DNA of 55,436 nt from the NCBI GenBank assembly GCA_019456165.1, contig VRUJ01000028.1, positions 1 to 55,436 on the forward strand, given 5' to 3'. Within the stretch, counting starts at the first letter, position 1. Every line of letters starts with the position of its first letter. This stretch comes from Chloroflexota bacterium. GTDB lineage: Bacteria > Chloroflexota > Anaerolineae > Anaerolineales > UBA11579. The notes under the pieces were generated by a model. That model saw nothing but the letters and a program-made list of their open reading frames with translations, made no database searches and had not been told where the DNA came from. The translations under genes were made by a program, and so were the position numbers. Positions 8,585-17,849 of this stretch are shown piece after piece.

Positions 8585-10012
8585 ATGCTTATTAATCTTA
8601 TTCGTCGCTCAAGAGATATTTTAGGGGCTGTTGTTGGATTGGTTTTATTTAGTCCCCTAATAGGACTGATCTCGCTTTGGATTAAACGAGATTCTGAAGG
8701 CCCGGTTTTTTTCAGGGGGGCTAGAGCTGCTAAGGGAGGGGGCACATTTCTTATTATGAAGTTCCGCACCATGTTCGAAAACCCGGATAGTTATAACGGG
8801 TCCAAAGTTACTGGTGAGAATGACCCTAGGATTACTCGTGTTGGGCGCTGGTTGCGTGAAACTAAATTAAACGAATTGCCCCAACTTTGGAATGTGCTGA
8901 TGGGTGATATGAGTCTGGTTGGTCCAAGACCAGAGGATCCTGAAATTACAGCATCTTGGCCGGAAGATCTGCGTCAAGAAATCCTATCTGTCCACCCTGG
9001 AATCACCAGCCCTGCCTCTGTACTTTACCGTAATGAGGAAATAATGTTGGGTAGCGGTGAAGTCATGGATTCTTATTTTGATTCGATTATGCCAAGCAAG
9101 TTGCGCCTAGATCAATTATATGTAAGAAATCGCTCTACCTTATTGGATTTAGATGTTCTCTTCTGGACTCTCTTAGTTTTATTGCCCAGAGCACAATTTT
9201 ATCAGCCTCCTGAGAACCGTCTTTTTTGGGGGCCGATATCTCGTCTAATGAGACGTTATTTCGGTTGGTTTACCATTGATGCATTTGTTGCTTTCGTGGC
9301 GTTGGGGTTGACCGGAATATTTTGGCGTACCTTTGGACCACTCGATGTTGGTCTTAGCCGAGCAATTGCTATTTCTGTTGGATTTGCTTTGCTATTTAGT
9401 TCGATTAGTGCGTTTTTTAAAGTTCAACGAATTTCCTGGTCTACTGCTTCAGCGACAGATGTTTTTGATCTGATTCCCCCATGGGCATTGGCAACTTTAA
9501 TAGCCTTTGGGATTAACAATCTTTTCATGATATTTTCGCTGCCCCTTATTATTGTGGCATCTGTTTTATCTCTCGCTGGATTTGTTTTTGTGAGGTACCG
9601 CACTCGTTTAATTACAGGATTCGCAAACCGTTTGGTGATGAGTAAAATTCTTGGCAAAGAAGTGGGCGAAAGAGTGTTGATAATCGGTTGTGGGAACGCA
9701 GGCCAATTTATCGCATGGATGTTATCGAATGAAAAAAGCCCGAGTGCATTCTATGTAGTTGGTTTTGTGGATGATGATTTATATAAGCAAGGTGTGCGCA
9801 TTAGAGGGTTCACCGTTCTCGGCCAACGTAATGACATCCCAAATTTAGTAGAAAAACACGATGTTGGGATTATTGTTTTCGCGATTCACAACATAAGTGA
9901 AGAGGAACGTGAATCGTTGATGGAAATTTGTCAGAAGTCCAAAGCTAGGATTGCAGTATTACCAGATTTCTTGGGCGATCTGAGAATGTTAGTTTCTCAA
10001 CAAAGCGTCTAA
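8585..10012 (+). CDS. Sugar-phosphate transferase fused to C-terminal membrane/CoA_binding_3-like half
   Basis: Predicted 475-aa polyprenyl-phosphate sugar-1-phosphate transferase that starts glycan assembly by loading the first sugar on the lipid carrier. Residues 1-205 are a complete Bac_transf domain: an N-terminal hydrophobic hairpin ([19 protein letters not shown]), [32 protein letters not shown] and PGITSP. After that come four hydrophobic segments (about 225-345) and a Rossmann-like region with [11 protein letters not shown] and VVGFVDDD, resembling the CoA_binding_3 module normally found N-terminal in WbaP/CpsE or FlaA1/PglF proteins. The order is thus reversed relative to WbaP. I chose ATG 8585; an open extension to TTG 8489 adds 32 residues that do not resemble the family. 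The dehydratase gene follows 117 bases later. Confidence 0.85.
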   Translation: MLINLIRRSRDILGAVVGLVLFSPLIGLISLWIKRDSEGPVFFRGARAAKGGGTFLIMKFRTMFENPDSYNGSKVTGENDPRITRVGRWLRETKLNELPQLWNVLMGDMSLVGPRPEDPEITASWPEDLRQEILSVHPGITSPASVLYRNEEIMLGSGEVMDSYFDSIMPSKLRLDQLYVRNRSTLLDLDVLFWTLLVLLPRAQFYQPPENRLFWGPISRLMRRYFGWFTIDAFVAFVALGLTGIFWRTFGPLDVGLSRAIAISVGFALLFSSISAFFKVQRISWSTASATDVFDLIPPWALATLIAFGINNLFMIFSLPLIIVASVLSLAGFVFVRYRTRLITGFANRLVMSKILGKEVGERVLIIGCGNAGQFIAWMLSNEKSPSAFYVVGFVDDDLYKQGVRIRGFTVLGQRNDIPNLVEKHDVGIIVFAIHNISEEERESLMEICQKSKARIAVLPDFLGDLRMLVSQQSV

Positions 10013-10129
10013 TTGAAACCTTTATATTAAATGATCCCCTCATCAAGGTATAGTTTTACAATCCTTTCTAAGATTTCCATCTGCCTGGGTGGAGAATGAA
10101 CAACTGGGATTGAATGATCTCTATTAGAA

Positions 10130-11137
10130 ATGACAGATAAAAAGAAGAATTATTGGCAAGGGAAACGCGTATTAGTAACCGGTGCGGGAGGGTTCATCGC
10201 AAGCCATTTGGTTGAGATCCTGGTCAAGCTCGGTGTGAGTGTTCGTGCCTTCGTCCGCTATAATTCCCGCGGCGATCCAGGTTTGTTGGTTATGCTTCCT
10301 CAGGATATTTATAGTCAGGTCGAAGTTGTAGCTGGAGACTTGAGAGATTTACCAGCAGTTCAAATGGCAGTGAGAGACGTCAGTTATATCTTTCACTTGG
10401 GCGCTTTGATCGCAATCCCTTATTCTTACGTGCATCCAGCAGAAGTAGTTGAAACAAATGTGATGGGCACGTTAAATGTGCTCTTAGCCGCTCGTAATGC
10501 TGGCACCAAACGTGTTGTACATACTTCAACAAGTGAGGTGTATGGCACGGCGCAATATGTACCTATTGATGAAGCCCACCCATTACGAGGGCAGTCACCA
10601 TATTCTGCCAGTAAGATCGGCGCAGATAAACTTGCTGAGAGTTTCTTCCTTTCCTTTGATTTGCCTGTAGTGACTTTACGCCCGTTTAACACTTATGGGC
10701 CGAGACAGTCGGCACGAGCGGTTATCCCTACAATTATCACTCAAGCTTTATCCCAGAAAGTTATCCGTTTAGGTAATTTAGATGCTCGGCGTGATTTAAC
10801 ATTTGTTTCGGACACCGTGAGGGGTTTTCTCAATGTTGGTGAGGTACCGGGGTTAGAGGGGGAGACCATTAACCTGGGTACTGGAATAGAAGTAATAATC
10901 GGTGATATAGCCCAAAAAGTGATAGAGTTAGTAGGAAAGACTGTAAAAATCGTTATAGACCCGAATCGAATACGACCTGAAAAGAGCGAAGTGCAGCGAT
11001 TGTTATCAGATAACAAACTTGCCCGTGAGCGGTTGAATTGGAACCCAGAAGTGGGATTAGATGATGGATTGAAAAGAACGATTGTATGGATTGAGAACCA
11101 TTTGGATTATTACCAGACTAATGAATACCAAATTTAA
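10130..11137 (+). CDS. LegB-like UDP-sugar 4,6-dehydratase (extended SDR)
   Basis: Predicted 335-aa nucleotide-sugar dehydratase/epimerase. The N-terminal sequence GKRVLVTGAGGFIASHLVE contains the dinucleotide loop at residues 18-24, with Ala in place of the last Gly, and the VRAFVRYNS segment at 38-46 is characteristic of LegB-type UDP-GlcNAc 4,6-dehydratases. TSTSEVYG near 132-139 and Y158-x3-K162 (YSASK) form the catalytic triad region; RPFNTYGPRQ is the usual nucleotide-binding stretch. Together with the pyrophosphorylase and aminotransferase genes that follow, it suggests synthesis of a 4-amino-4,6-dideoxy sugar nucleotide. The ATG at 10130 has only a weak ribosome site. A GDP-sugar 4,6-dehydratase is the main alternative. 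Confidence 0.83.
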   Translation: MTDKKKNYWQGKRVLVTGAGGFIASHLVEILVKLGVSVRAFVRYNSRGDPGLLVMLPQDIYSQVEVVAGDLRDLPAVQMAVRDVSYIFHLGALIAIPYSYVHPAEVVETNVMGTLNVLLAARNAGTKRVVHTSTSEVYGTAQYVPIDEAHPLRGQSPYSASKIGADKLAESFFLSFDLPVVTLRPFNTYGPRQSARAVIPTIITQALSQKVIRLGNLDARRDLTFVSDTVRGFLNVGEVPGLEGETINLGTGIEVIIGDIAQKVIELVGKTVKIVIDPNRIRPEKSEVQRLLSDNKLARERLNWNPEVGLDDGLKRTIVWIENHLDYYQTNEYQI

Positions 11138-11206
11138 TTATATTAATATACTCTTAAGTTTCAGTGAAAACACAAATACAATAATGAATAACTCCGAGAA
11201 AATCAA

Positions 11207-11917
11207 ATGAAAGCGGTTGTGTTGGCCGGTGGCAAAGGTACGCGCCTAGCTCCATATACGAAAATATTACCCAAACCGTTAATTCCAATCGGAGATGTAC
11301 CCATCCTCGAAGTGTTATTGCGGCAAATGAAAGCTGCTGGTATTACAGAGGTAATTCTTACTGTCGGCCATCTAGCGAATTTGTTGAAAGCTTTCTTTCA
11401 GGATGGAGAACAATTCGGTTTGAAGATCGGATACAGTTTTGAAGAAAAACCTCTAGGTACATCGGGCCCTTTGTCTCTGATCGAAGGATTAGAAAGCACA
11501 TTTCTAGTAACAAACGGGGATGTATTAACCACGCTGGATATTAAATCGTTGGTGGGCGCTCACCAAGCTTCGCATGCTGCAGCTACAATAGCAATGTACC
11601 AGCGAGAAGTTAACATAGATCTGGGAGTCTTGGAACTGGATGGATCGAATAAGGTTGTCGGTTACAATGAAAAACCCAGCTTTATCTACCCTGTAAGTAT
11701 GGGAATATATGTATTTGAGCCCCGCGTGTTATCTTATATTCCCCAGAATGAATACCTTGATTTCCCGGATTTAATACTGAGATTGATTGAGCATGGAGAA
11801 AGTGTAATGGGGTATTCTTTTGATGGCTACTGGCAAGATTTAGGACGCCCGGATGATTACGAGAGGGCTGTTCTGGACTTCGATAATATGCGAAATCAGT
11901 TTCTCCCGGATAGTTAA
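11207..11917 (+). CDS. NDP-sugar pyrophosphorylase (nucleotidyltransferase)
   Basis: Predicted 236-aa sugar-1-phosphate nucleotidyltransferase that joins NTP and a sugar phosphate, releasing pyrophosphate. It opens with the family signature LAGGKGTRLAPYTKILPKPL, where the GG-x-G-x-R loop and the KPL lysine bind the nucleotide and phosphate. GYSFEEKPLGTSGPL and LVTNGDVLTT (metal-binding Asp) are also present, as is the GYWQDLGRPDDY ending typical of the short single-domain class. It lacks the left-handed helix tail of bifunctional enzymes. It ends three bases before the aminotransferase ATG. The short length resembles HddC/PtmE-like guanylyltransferases, but base specificity cannot be decided. 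Confidence 0.87.
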   Translation: MKAVVLAGGKGTRLAPYTKILPKPLIPIGDVPILEVLLRQMKAAGITEVILTVGHLANLLKAFFQDGEQFGLKIGYSFEEKPLGTSGPLSLIEGLESTFLVTNGDVLTTLDIKSLVGAHQASHAAATIAMYQREVNIDLGVLELDGSNKVVGYNEKPSFIYPVSMGIYVFEPRVLSYIPQNEYLDFPDLILRLIEHGESVMGYSFDGYWQDLGRPDDYERAVLDFDNMRNQFLPDS

Positions 11918-11920
11918 CTG

Positions 11921-13060
11921 ATGGATTGGCGAATACCGTTATCCGATCTAGACTATGGGCAGGAGGAAGAAGCAGCAGTCCACAAAGTTTTGCGCAGCGG
12001 TTGGTTGACAATGGGGGAGGTCACCCAAGCATTTGAGCATGAGTTCGCACAATACTTAGGTGCGAAACATGCCATCGCAGTGTCAAACGGCACCGCCGCA
12101 CTTCATCTGGCATGCCTTTCGCTTGGTCTTGGAAAAGGGGATGAAGTAATCCTCCCCGCGCTTACATTTGTAGCCACCGCTAACGCGATTCTTTATACTG
12201 GCGCAACCCCAGTGTTTGCGGACATTGAGAGTGAAGAGGACCTTACGATTTCCCCAGATTCGATTGAGGCAAGGATAAATGACAAGACACGCGCGATCAT
12301 GGTGATGCATTATGCGGGTTACGCTTGTGATATGCCGCGTATTCGGGAGCTCGCAGAAAAAAACAATTTGGTTATCATCGAAGATGCAGCTCATGCAATT
12401 GGGGCTGAAATGGATAATAATAAACTTGGTCTTTGGGGGGATGTGGCATGTTTTAGTTTCTTCTCAAATAAAAATTTGATTACCGGCGAAGGGGGCATGG
12501 TGGTTACTGACAATGATGAGATTGCTGAAAAAATACGCATATTGCGTTCGCATGGGATGACTACTGTAACATGGGACCGCCATAAAGGGCATGCCTGGAG
12601 TTATGACGTTGTTGAACTGGGCTACAATTACCGTTTAGATGAGATTCGGTCAGCTCTCGGGCGCGTGCAATTGGGAAAGCTAGAGGAAAATAATGCTCGG
12701 CGGAGATCTTTAACCACCCACTATCGCGAACTTTTCCAGGAATTGGTTCCTCTGGTAACAGTTCCATTCGAAAACCACCCTGGCATTTCCTCTCACCATA
12801 TTATGCCAATTTTATTGCCTCGCGGAAGTGATCGCAATGCTATGATGGAATCAATGAAATCCGAAGGGATCCAAACTAGCATTCATTATCCGCCAATTAA
12901 CAGCTTTTTACGCTATAATAGTTATAATAATTCTGTGGACTTGCCAAAGACAGAAGACATTGCAGGCAGGGAGGTTACTTTACCTCTTTTCCCGACATTG
13001 GATGATTCAGAAGTGGAGATTGTTGTGCAAGCGGTATGGAAGAGCTTGCAAAGTGTTTAA
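11921..13060 (+). CDS. DegT/DnrJ/EryC1/StrS sugar aminotransferase
   Basis: Predicted 379-aa PLP-dependent aminotransferase that converts a keto-sugar nucleotide to the amino sugar, probably using the product of the dehydratase two genes upstream. Features include SNGTAALHLA at residues 55-64 (phosphate-binding), EDAAHAIGAE at 154-163 (Asp that contacts the pyridine nitrogen), and the FFSNKNLITGEGG segment with the Schiff-base lysine at K184. GYNYRLDEIRSALG is another hallmark of the family. The ATG follows the previous stop by three bases, so expression is probably coupled. It could be a C4 aminotransferase for perosamine-, bacillosamine- or legionaminate-type sugars. Confidence 0.9.
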   Translation: MDWRIPLSDLDYGQEEEAAVHKVLRSGWLTMGEVTQAFEHEFAQYLGAKHAIAVSNGTAALHLACLSLGLGKGDEVILPALTFVATANAILYTGATPVFADIESEEDLTISPDSIEARINDKTRAIMVMHYAGYACDMPRIRELAEKNNLVIIEDAAHAIGAEMDNNKLGLWGDVACFSFFSNKNLITGEGGMVVTDNDEIAEKIRILRSHGMTTVTWDRHKGHAWSYDVVELGYNYRLDEIRSALGRVQLGKLEENNARRRSLTTHYRELFQELVPLVTVPFENHPGISSHHIMPILLPRGSDRNAMMESMKSEGIQTSIHYPPINSFLRYNSYNNSVDLPKTEDIAGREVTLPLFPTLDDSEVEIVVQAVWKSLQSV

Positions 13061-13105
13061 CATGGAGATATGTAGCATTGAAGATTATTCTTTGGAGATT
13101 ACGTA

Positions 13106-14692
13106 ATGGAACTTAGAGAATACATAATCTTATTTAGGCGCTGGATTTGGCTATTGCTTCTGGGTTCAATCTTGGGGAGTTGCAGTTCATTTGTGGCCAG
13201 CTATTTTCAAGAACCTGTATATCAAACCTCGGCAAAGGTTTTTGTATCCCAGCCTTCCAGAGAGACCATTTCGGAATTGGGATATATAACTGGCAATCAA
13301 TTGTTGCAAACATATGCTCAGTTGATGACTACTGATCCGATTATCGATGCAACCAATGAACGCTCGCAGACTGATTGGCAGACTGAGATAAGCGCAGGGG
13401 ATATCAGCGTGCAACAAATCAGGGATACTCAATTGTTGCTGGTGACTGTGGAACACAGTAATCCTCAATGGGTGCAGCTAATCACCAACACGCTAATTGA
13501 AGTATTTATTGAACACCAGTACGCCTCCCAGACATCTAGGTTTGCTTCTTCCAAGGAGAATCTCGCAGAAAATTTAAACGACCAAAATAACTTAATAGAT
13601 TCAACGGCTGCGCAGATTGCCTCATTGGGTTCTGGGGATGAAAATGCAATCGAACGAGATCGGCTTGAGGCTAACTTGGCTCAATATAGGGCGACATATG
13701 CGAATTTGTTGCAAAGTTATGAAACACTCAGAATAACCGAGGCTCAGTCTGCGCCTATTGTGGAATTGGTGGAGCCCGCGCAATTAAGGACAACTCCGAT
13801 TCGACCCCGCCCGGTGCAGAACACAATTCTTGGCTTTGTAGTTGGTTTAATGATCGCAGGGGGGATTGTCTTCCTGATCGAATACTTGGATGATACGATT
13901 AAAAACCCAGAGGAAGTTGCCAAACTTCTTGAGTTGCCGGTTATCGGTTATGTTATTGAAGTTCGCAATCAAGGTAAGAAACATATTAATCAGATTTATG
14001 TGGCAAAATTTCCACGCTCTCCGATTGCAGAGGCTTTTCGAACTTTAAGGACAAACCTTGAATTTGCTGGTGCTGCGAATCCGCTCAAAACCATTTTGGT
14101 TACTAGCCCTGGGGCGGGAGAAGGTAAGACTACCATAGCGGCGAACTTGGCTGTCTCAATGGGGCAGGGAGGGAAGAGCGTTGCTATGGTAGATGCAGAT
14201 TTGCGACGACCACGCATACACCGGTTAATGGGAATTAAGAATCGTGTTGGACTGGGGGAGTACTTCACAGACCGGTCAGGAGTTGAGGATATATCACAAA
14301 TTTCAATTGTTAACAAAAATCTCATAACGATCCCGAGCGGAAAGTTACCTCCGAACCCTACTGAATTACTTGATTCAGAAAAAATGACCCGATTGATGGA
14401 GAAATTAAGTGAGGTATCTGACTATGTGATTTTCGATAGTCCTCCATTACTTGTCGCTGATCCGTTGGTTCTTGCTTCTAAGGTTGATGGAGTTCTACTC
14501 GTAGTTCAACCAGGAAGAACAAGCTTTGCTGCGACAAAAAATTCAGTTGAACAACTTAATCGGGCTGGAGCGAGAGTCGTAGGGATTACATTTAACCGTA
14601 TCACCCGTTCCCACGCTTATTATTACCGTAACTATTATCCTAATTACTACTTTGGGAGTAGTTATTATAGCGAAGATAATGGAAACCAATAA
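13106..14692 (+). CDS. Wzz-Wzc polysaccharide co-polymerase and bacterial tyrosine autokinase
   Basis: Predicted 528-aa inner-membrane protein controlling polymer length and export. An N-terminal Wzz domain is bounded by transmembrane segments at about 14-33 and 240-259, with a mostly helical extracytoplasmic part between them (helical stretch around 145-215). The cytoplasmic kinase domain carries Walker A SPGAGEGKT at 334-342, Walker A' MVDADLRRP at 361-369 and a Walker B-like YVIFDSPPLLVAD. The C-terminus ends in a cluster of tyrosines (HAYYYRNYYPNYYFG then SSYY) that is the expected autophosphorylation tail. Both modules are on one chain, as in Wzc rather than the split CapA/CapB type. A tyrosine phosphatase gene at 17209 is its likely partner. 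Confidence 0.92.
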   Translation: MELREYIILFRRWIWLLLLGSILGSCSSFVASYFQEPVYQTSAKVFVSQPSRETISELGYITGNQLLQTYAQLMTTDPIIDATNERSQTDWQTEISAGDISVQQIRDTQLLLVTVEHSNPQWVQLITNTLIEVFIEHQYASQTSRFASSKENLAENLNDQNNLIDSTAAQIASLGSGDENAIERDRLEANLAQYRATYANLLQSYETLRITEAQSAPIVELVEPAQLRTTPIRPRPVQNTILGFVVGLMIAGGIVFLIEYLDDTIKNPEEVAKLLELPVIGYVIEVRNQGKKHINQIYVAKFPRSPIAEAFRTLRTNLEFAGAANPLKTILVTSPGAGEGKTTIAANLAVSMGQGGKSVAMVDADLRRPRIHRLMGIKNRVGLGEYFTDRSGVEDISQISIVNKNLITIPSGKLPPNPTELLDSEKMTRLMEKLSEVSDYVIFDSPPLLVADPLVLASKVDGVLLVVQPGRTSFAATKNSVEQLNRAGARVVGITFNRITRSHAYYYRNYYPNYYFGSSYYSEDNGNQ

Positions 14693-14771
14693 AACATCGC
14701 ATCCGAGATTCAAAACTATCAATAAAAAGATCGAAAATCATTCCCGATAGAGGTTATTGGGAGGAATCTCT

Positions 14772-15698
14772 ATGAAGAAATCAACTGACAAGAACGTAAA
14801 AGCTAGATCCATTTCAGCTGAAACCAGTTGTCCATATCTGGGATTCATTGATGATCCTGGATCTTGCACTACCTACCCTATTGAGGGACATCTATGCCAC
14901 CGGGTAAAAAAACCAACGCATGTCCGTCGATCTTATCAAGCCAAGGTTTGTTTGACAAAGGAGTTTGGTAAATGTCCAGTCTATCAGGATGATTGGAAAG
15001 GTAATCTGCCAGCAGACATACGCGCCAGGAAAGCCCCGAATGGGAAACAATCTTGTTCTTTCCCAGCCATAATTATTATTGGTGCAATAATTATTTTGTT
15101 ATTAGTACTTTTAGGTGAGCAATTGTCAGGTCTTGCATCGTTCATTATGAACCGTGAAACTATGACACTTCCAGTGGTTACAAACTCAACAGGAATATTT
15201 TCGCCAACAGAACGGCCAACAATGGGTCCTTATACACCGCCTGCAAATGGAACGGATCCGATTGTCACTTCCGAAAATATAACTCCAATTCCATCACAGA
15301 CTGCAACAAGTACCACAGAGTCGGAACCCTCACCTGGGCCGGCGGTAATGACACCCTTTGGCCCCAATGAACAATACCTGCTCCACCGAGTCCGGTCCGG
15401 TGAAAGCTTGACCCTGATCTCTGGTTTGTATCAAACTACAATTGATGTCATTGTTGCTCAAAATTTCATAGTACCCGGGTCTACATTGTGGCCTGGAGAA
15501 ATCCTAGTTATTTTCCCGGGGCGAATGGATTCTGATGGACTTCCGCGCTTTCGCGTTCTATTTCTTGAAGAGGAGGTATTGATTAGTGAGTTTGCAGCAG
15601 AACAATCAGCCTCAGAAGAGGATTTGCGCTTTTATAATTCACTGGGACCGGGTGAAATAATTCCCGCAAGGCGCTGGATAATAATTCCAATTGGATAA
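14772..15698 (+). CDS. Membrane LysM protein with N-terminal Cys-rich module
   Basis: Predicted 308-aa protein with one transmembrane segment (about 97-115) and an extracytoplasmic Thr/Ser/Pro-rich linker leading to a LysM domain at about 202-249 (YLLHRVRSGESLTLIS through LWPGEILVIFPG), which in known proteins binds peptidoglycan or related N-acetylglucosamine polymers. The cytoplasmic side has five cysteines at 20, 32, 42, 60 and 68 with a CPYLG start and a KCPVYQ end, a pattern suggesting a metal or Fe-S knuckle. ATG 14772 is preceded by GGGAGGA. Between the autokinase and the LCP gene it may tether or sense the cell envelope during glycan attachment. No enzymatic motif is visible. Confidence 0.75.
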   Translation: MKKSTDKNVKARSISAETSCPYLGFIDDPGSCTTYPIEGHLCHRVKKPTHVRRSYQAKVCLTKEFGKCPVYQDDWKGNLPADIRARKAPNGKQSCSFPAIIIIGAIIILLLVLLGEQLSGLASFIMNRETMTLPVVTNSTGIFSPTERPTMGPYTPPANGTDPIVTSENITPIPSQTATSTTESEPSPGPAVMTPFGPNEQYLLHRVRSGESLTLISGLYQTTIDVIVAQNFIVPGSTLWPGEILVIFPGRMDSDGLPRFRVLFLEEEVLISEFAAEQSASEEDLRFYNSLGPGEIIPARRWIIIPIG

Positions 15699-15921
15699 AA
15701 CCTAACTGGCGCCTTAGTTTGTAATTTGGTGGTTTGTTAAGAATAATTCAAAAGTACTTGCATGAATTGAGTTTGGGGGGAAGATAACCGGAAAACTGAC
15801 CATTCGAGACTTTTAATCTCCCGTAAAAAAAATCCAGAGTAATGGATAGTATTAATAAAGAAAATCGCAAAAATTTGAGGAATTTCGGATTAATACTAAG
15901 AAAAAAAAACAAATTGTTTTA

Positions 15922-16944
15922 TTGATAATATTATTGTTGGGCTGTGGGGGTATAACCATGTGGGCTCAGGGATTTGTTGGTGGTGAAATGGACCGGCCTT
16001 TAGGACCAACATTAATATCATTCCCGACCTGGACCCCAAGACATACAACTGAAACTATCGTAGAATCACTCCCTGGTATGAATGCAACTGATGATACAAA
16101 TGCACCAAACCAACCAAATACACCAGCCCTGGTGGCAGGAACTTCTACACCTCAACCTGTTTGTGGTGGTCCCGAGCGGATGATTCTCCTTGCGGTTGGT
16201 GCGGATAATTTTGAGGGCTATTATAGGGGGCTGGCTGATGTAATCAGAGTTTTTCGATTGGATTTCCAAGAACCATCTATTACCATACTCGCTTTTCCAC
16301 GCGATTTGTGGGTATCAATTCCAGGTTTAGAAGAATACAATATCACAGCCAAAAGAATCAACACAGCGTATTTCTACGGAAACTTGTACAGGTTGCCAGG
16401 TGGAGGACCAACACTCTTGGCTCAAACATTGTTTGATAATTTTGGTCTTCCGTCAGATCATTATCTTGCGATGAATATGAGTGTTTTTGTAGACGTAATA
16501 GATGCAGTAGGTGGAGTGGATGTTGATGTGCCTCAAGGATTTCCTGAATATGGGATTCGCCCAGGGATGCAGCACATGACTGGGGAAGTGGCATTGAATT
16601 ATGCGCATATTCGTTTACCTGACCATGACTGGTACCGGATTGACCGGCAGACTCTGATACTTAAAGCCTTTCGTGAGAAAATCTTGGAACCAGAAGTTAT
16701 TAGAGCCTTACCCGAAATAGCTTATTCATTCCTGGATAAATTATTAACAGATTTAAGTAAAGCAGATATCGCTAGCATGATTTGTTTGATAACTAAAGTT
16801 GACCGGGAAAACATCTCGACATATAAAATTGAACCAGAGATGGTGACACCCATGATCACGAATCTGGGAGCCTGGATAGCTATGCCTCATGAGGACGAGA
16901 TTCGTGGACTGGTGGTTGAGTTTTTAGATGGCAATTTGCCATAA
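15922..16944 (+). CDS. LytR-CpsA-Psr (LCP) family glycopolymer ligase
   Basis: Predicted LCP protein that transfers the finished glycan from its lipid carrier to the cell wall outside the membrane. After an N-terminal hydrophobic anchor (IILLLGCGGITMW) and a Pro/Thr-rich linker, the domain shows ILLAVGADNFEGYYRGLADVIRVF, ITILAFPRDLWVSIPG, INTAYFYGN, VDAIGGVDVDVP-like text and a NYAHIRLPDHDWYRIDRQTLIL segment containing the conserved Arg residues. The only start in this frame is TTG at 15922, directly at the membrane segment. An ATG at 15842 heads a fitting basic N-terminus in another frame; the two frames would join if the A9 tract at 15901-15909 held ten A. The true start is therefore uncertain. 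Confidence 0.85.
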   Translation: MIILLLGCGGITMWAQGFVGGEMDRPLGPTLISFPTWTPRHTTETIVESLPGMNATDDTNAPNQPNTPALVAGTSTPQPVCGGPERMILLAVGADNFEGYYRGLADVIRVFRLDFQEPSITILAFPRDLWVSIPGLEEYNITAKRINTAYFYGNLYRLPGGGPTLLAQTLFDNFGLPSDHYLAMNMSVFVDVIDAVGGVDVDVPQGFPEYGIRPGMQHMTGEVALNYAHIRLPDHDWYRIDRQTLILKAFREKILEPEVIRALPEIAYSFLDKLLTDLSKADIASMICLITKVDRENISTYKIEPEMVTPMITNLGAWIAMPHEDEIRGLVVEFLDGNLP

Positions 16945-17079
16945 TCAAAGAAAATGTAGTGAGTTAATTAATAGATATTTCTCTGTTTATGTAGGAGAAA
17001 AACTCATCATTGCTTGATAACATATTTATGAGCTTTATAGCTAATAATTAATTATGGAGGAAAATATTAGTTTGTCGAG

Positions 17080-17115
17080 AATCGCTGGATGAATCACCCA
17101 GCGATTTTAGTTTTT
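17080..17115 (+). terminator. Rho-independent terminator
   Basis: A perfect 9-bp stem (AATCGCTGG at 17080-17088 with CCAGCGATT at 17098-17106) encloses a 9-base loop and is followed by a T-rich tail (TTAGTTTTT). It lies downstream of the LCP gene and upstream of the tyrosine phosphatase gene, so it should end most transcripts of the polysaccharide operon. Confidence 0.8.
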
Positions 17116-17208
17116 AATCCCTATCAGGTTTCATTCCTTTAAATAAATTGGGTTTCGAAAACCGCGGTATCATTAGGATTTGTATTCGACTGATTTCCAG
17201 GAGGCATA

Positions 17209-17691
17209 TTGCCGGTTCTTCTTTTTGTATGCACTGCAAATATTATCCGTTCTCCTGTCGCTGAAGGATTGTTTAAGCATAAGCTTGGAGAGCGTGGGCT
17301 GGCTTCTAAATGGAAGGTCCGCTCGGCTGGGACATGGGGTAAAGTTGGATTGCCTGCAGCTCGTGAAACCGTAGAAATCCTACGCAAACGAGATATTTAT
17401 ATTACTAGCCATCGTTCTAGAATCGTATCATCAGCTATCCTGGAACCTGTTAATCTTATATTGACCATGCACCAGGATCACAAAGAAGCGTTGAATGTAG
17501 AATTTCCGAATAAAAACGGCAGCATCTTCTTACTATCAGAAATGGTTAATATGACCTTTGATATTCCAGATCCTATAAACCAGGAATTTACTGATTTTGA
17601 AAATACTGTTTCAGAGATAGATGCTCTGTTGGAAAAGGGATTTGATAGAATCATTAAATTGGGAAATAAATTATCAGGAATTACAAAGTAA
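17209..17691 (+). CDS. Low-molecular-weight protein tyrosine phosphatase
   Basis: Predicted 160-aa cytoplasmic phosphatase that dephosphorylates protein tyrosines, most likely the autokinase encoded at 13106. The catalytic loop C-x5-R appears as VCTANIIRSP with C8 and R14, and the general acid is D121 in the IPDPIN motif. The canonical loop has Gly and Cys at two positions that are Ala10 and Ile13 here. The start is TTG at 17209 with an AGGAGG sequence a few bases upstream, so translation should be efficient. It follows a terminator, so it may have its own promoter. Arsenate reductase is a related alternative, but the DP acid motif favours a phosphatase. Confidence 0.88.
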   Translation: MPVLLFVCTANIIRSPVAEGLFKHKLGERGLASKWKVRSAGTWGKVGLPAARETVEILRKRDIYITSHRSRIVSSAILEPVNLILTMHQDHKEALNVEFPNKNGSIFLLSEMVNMTFDIPDPINQEFTDFENTVSEIDALLEKGFDRIIKLGNKLSGITK

Positions 17692-17849
17692 AAAATTCTC
17701 CCCACATTTTCAACCGATTGCGACCTTAGAGCATTCATCATGGGAGCTTGACAACGGGATCGATATTTGAAAACAGATAGTTTATAAATCCCGATTCGCT
17801 TTTTTTTACACTCAATCGTTATGATATTGAAAGCCTGACAAGTCTTTTT

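Noticed and set aside
17754..17807. Inverted repeat ACGGGAT/ATCCCG followed by eight T, possible terminator after the tyrosine phosphatase gene
   Set aside because: Stem is only 6-7 bp with a loop of about 27 bases and intervening bases before the T-run; too weak to call.
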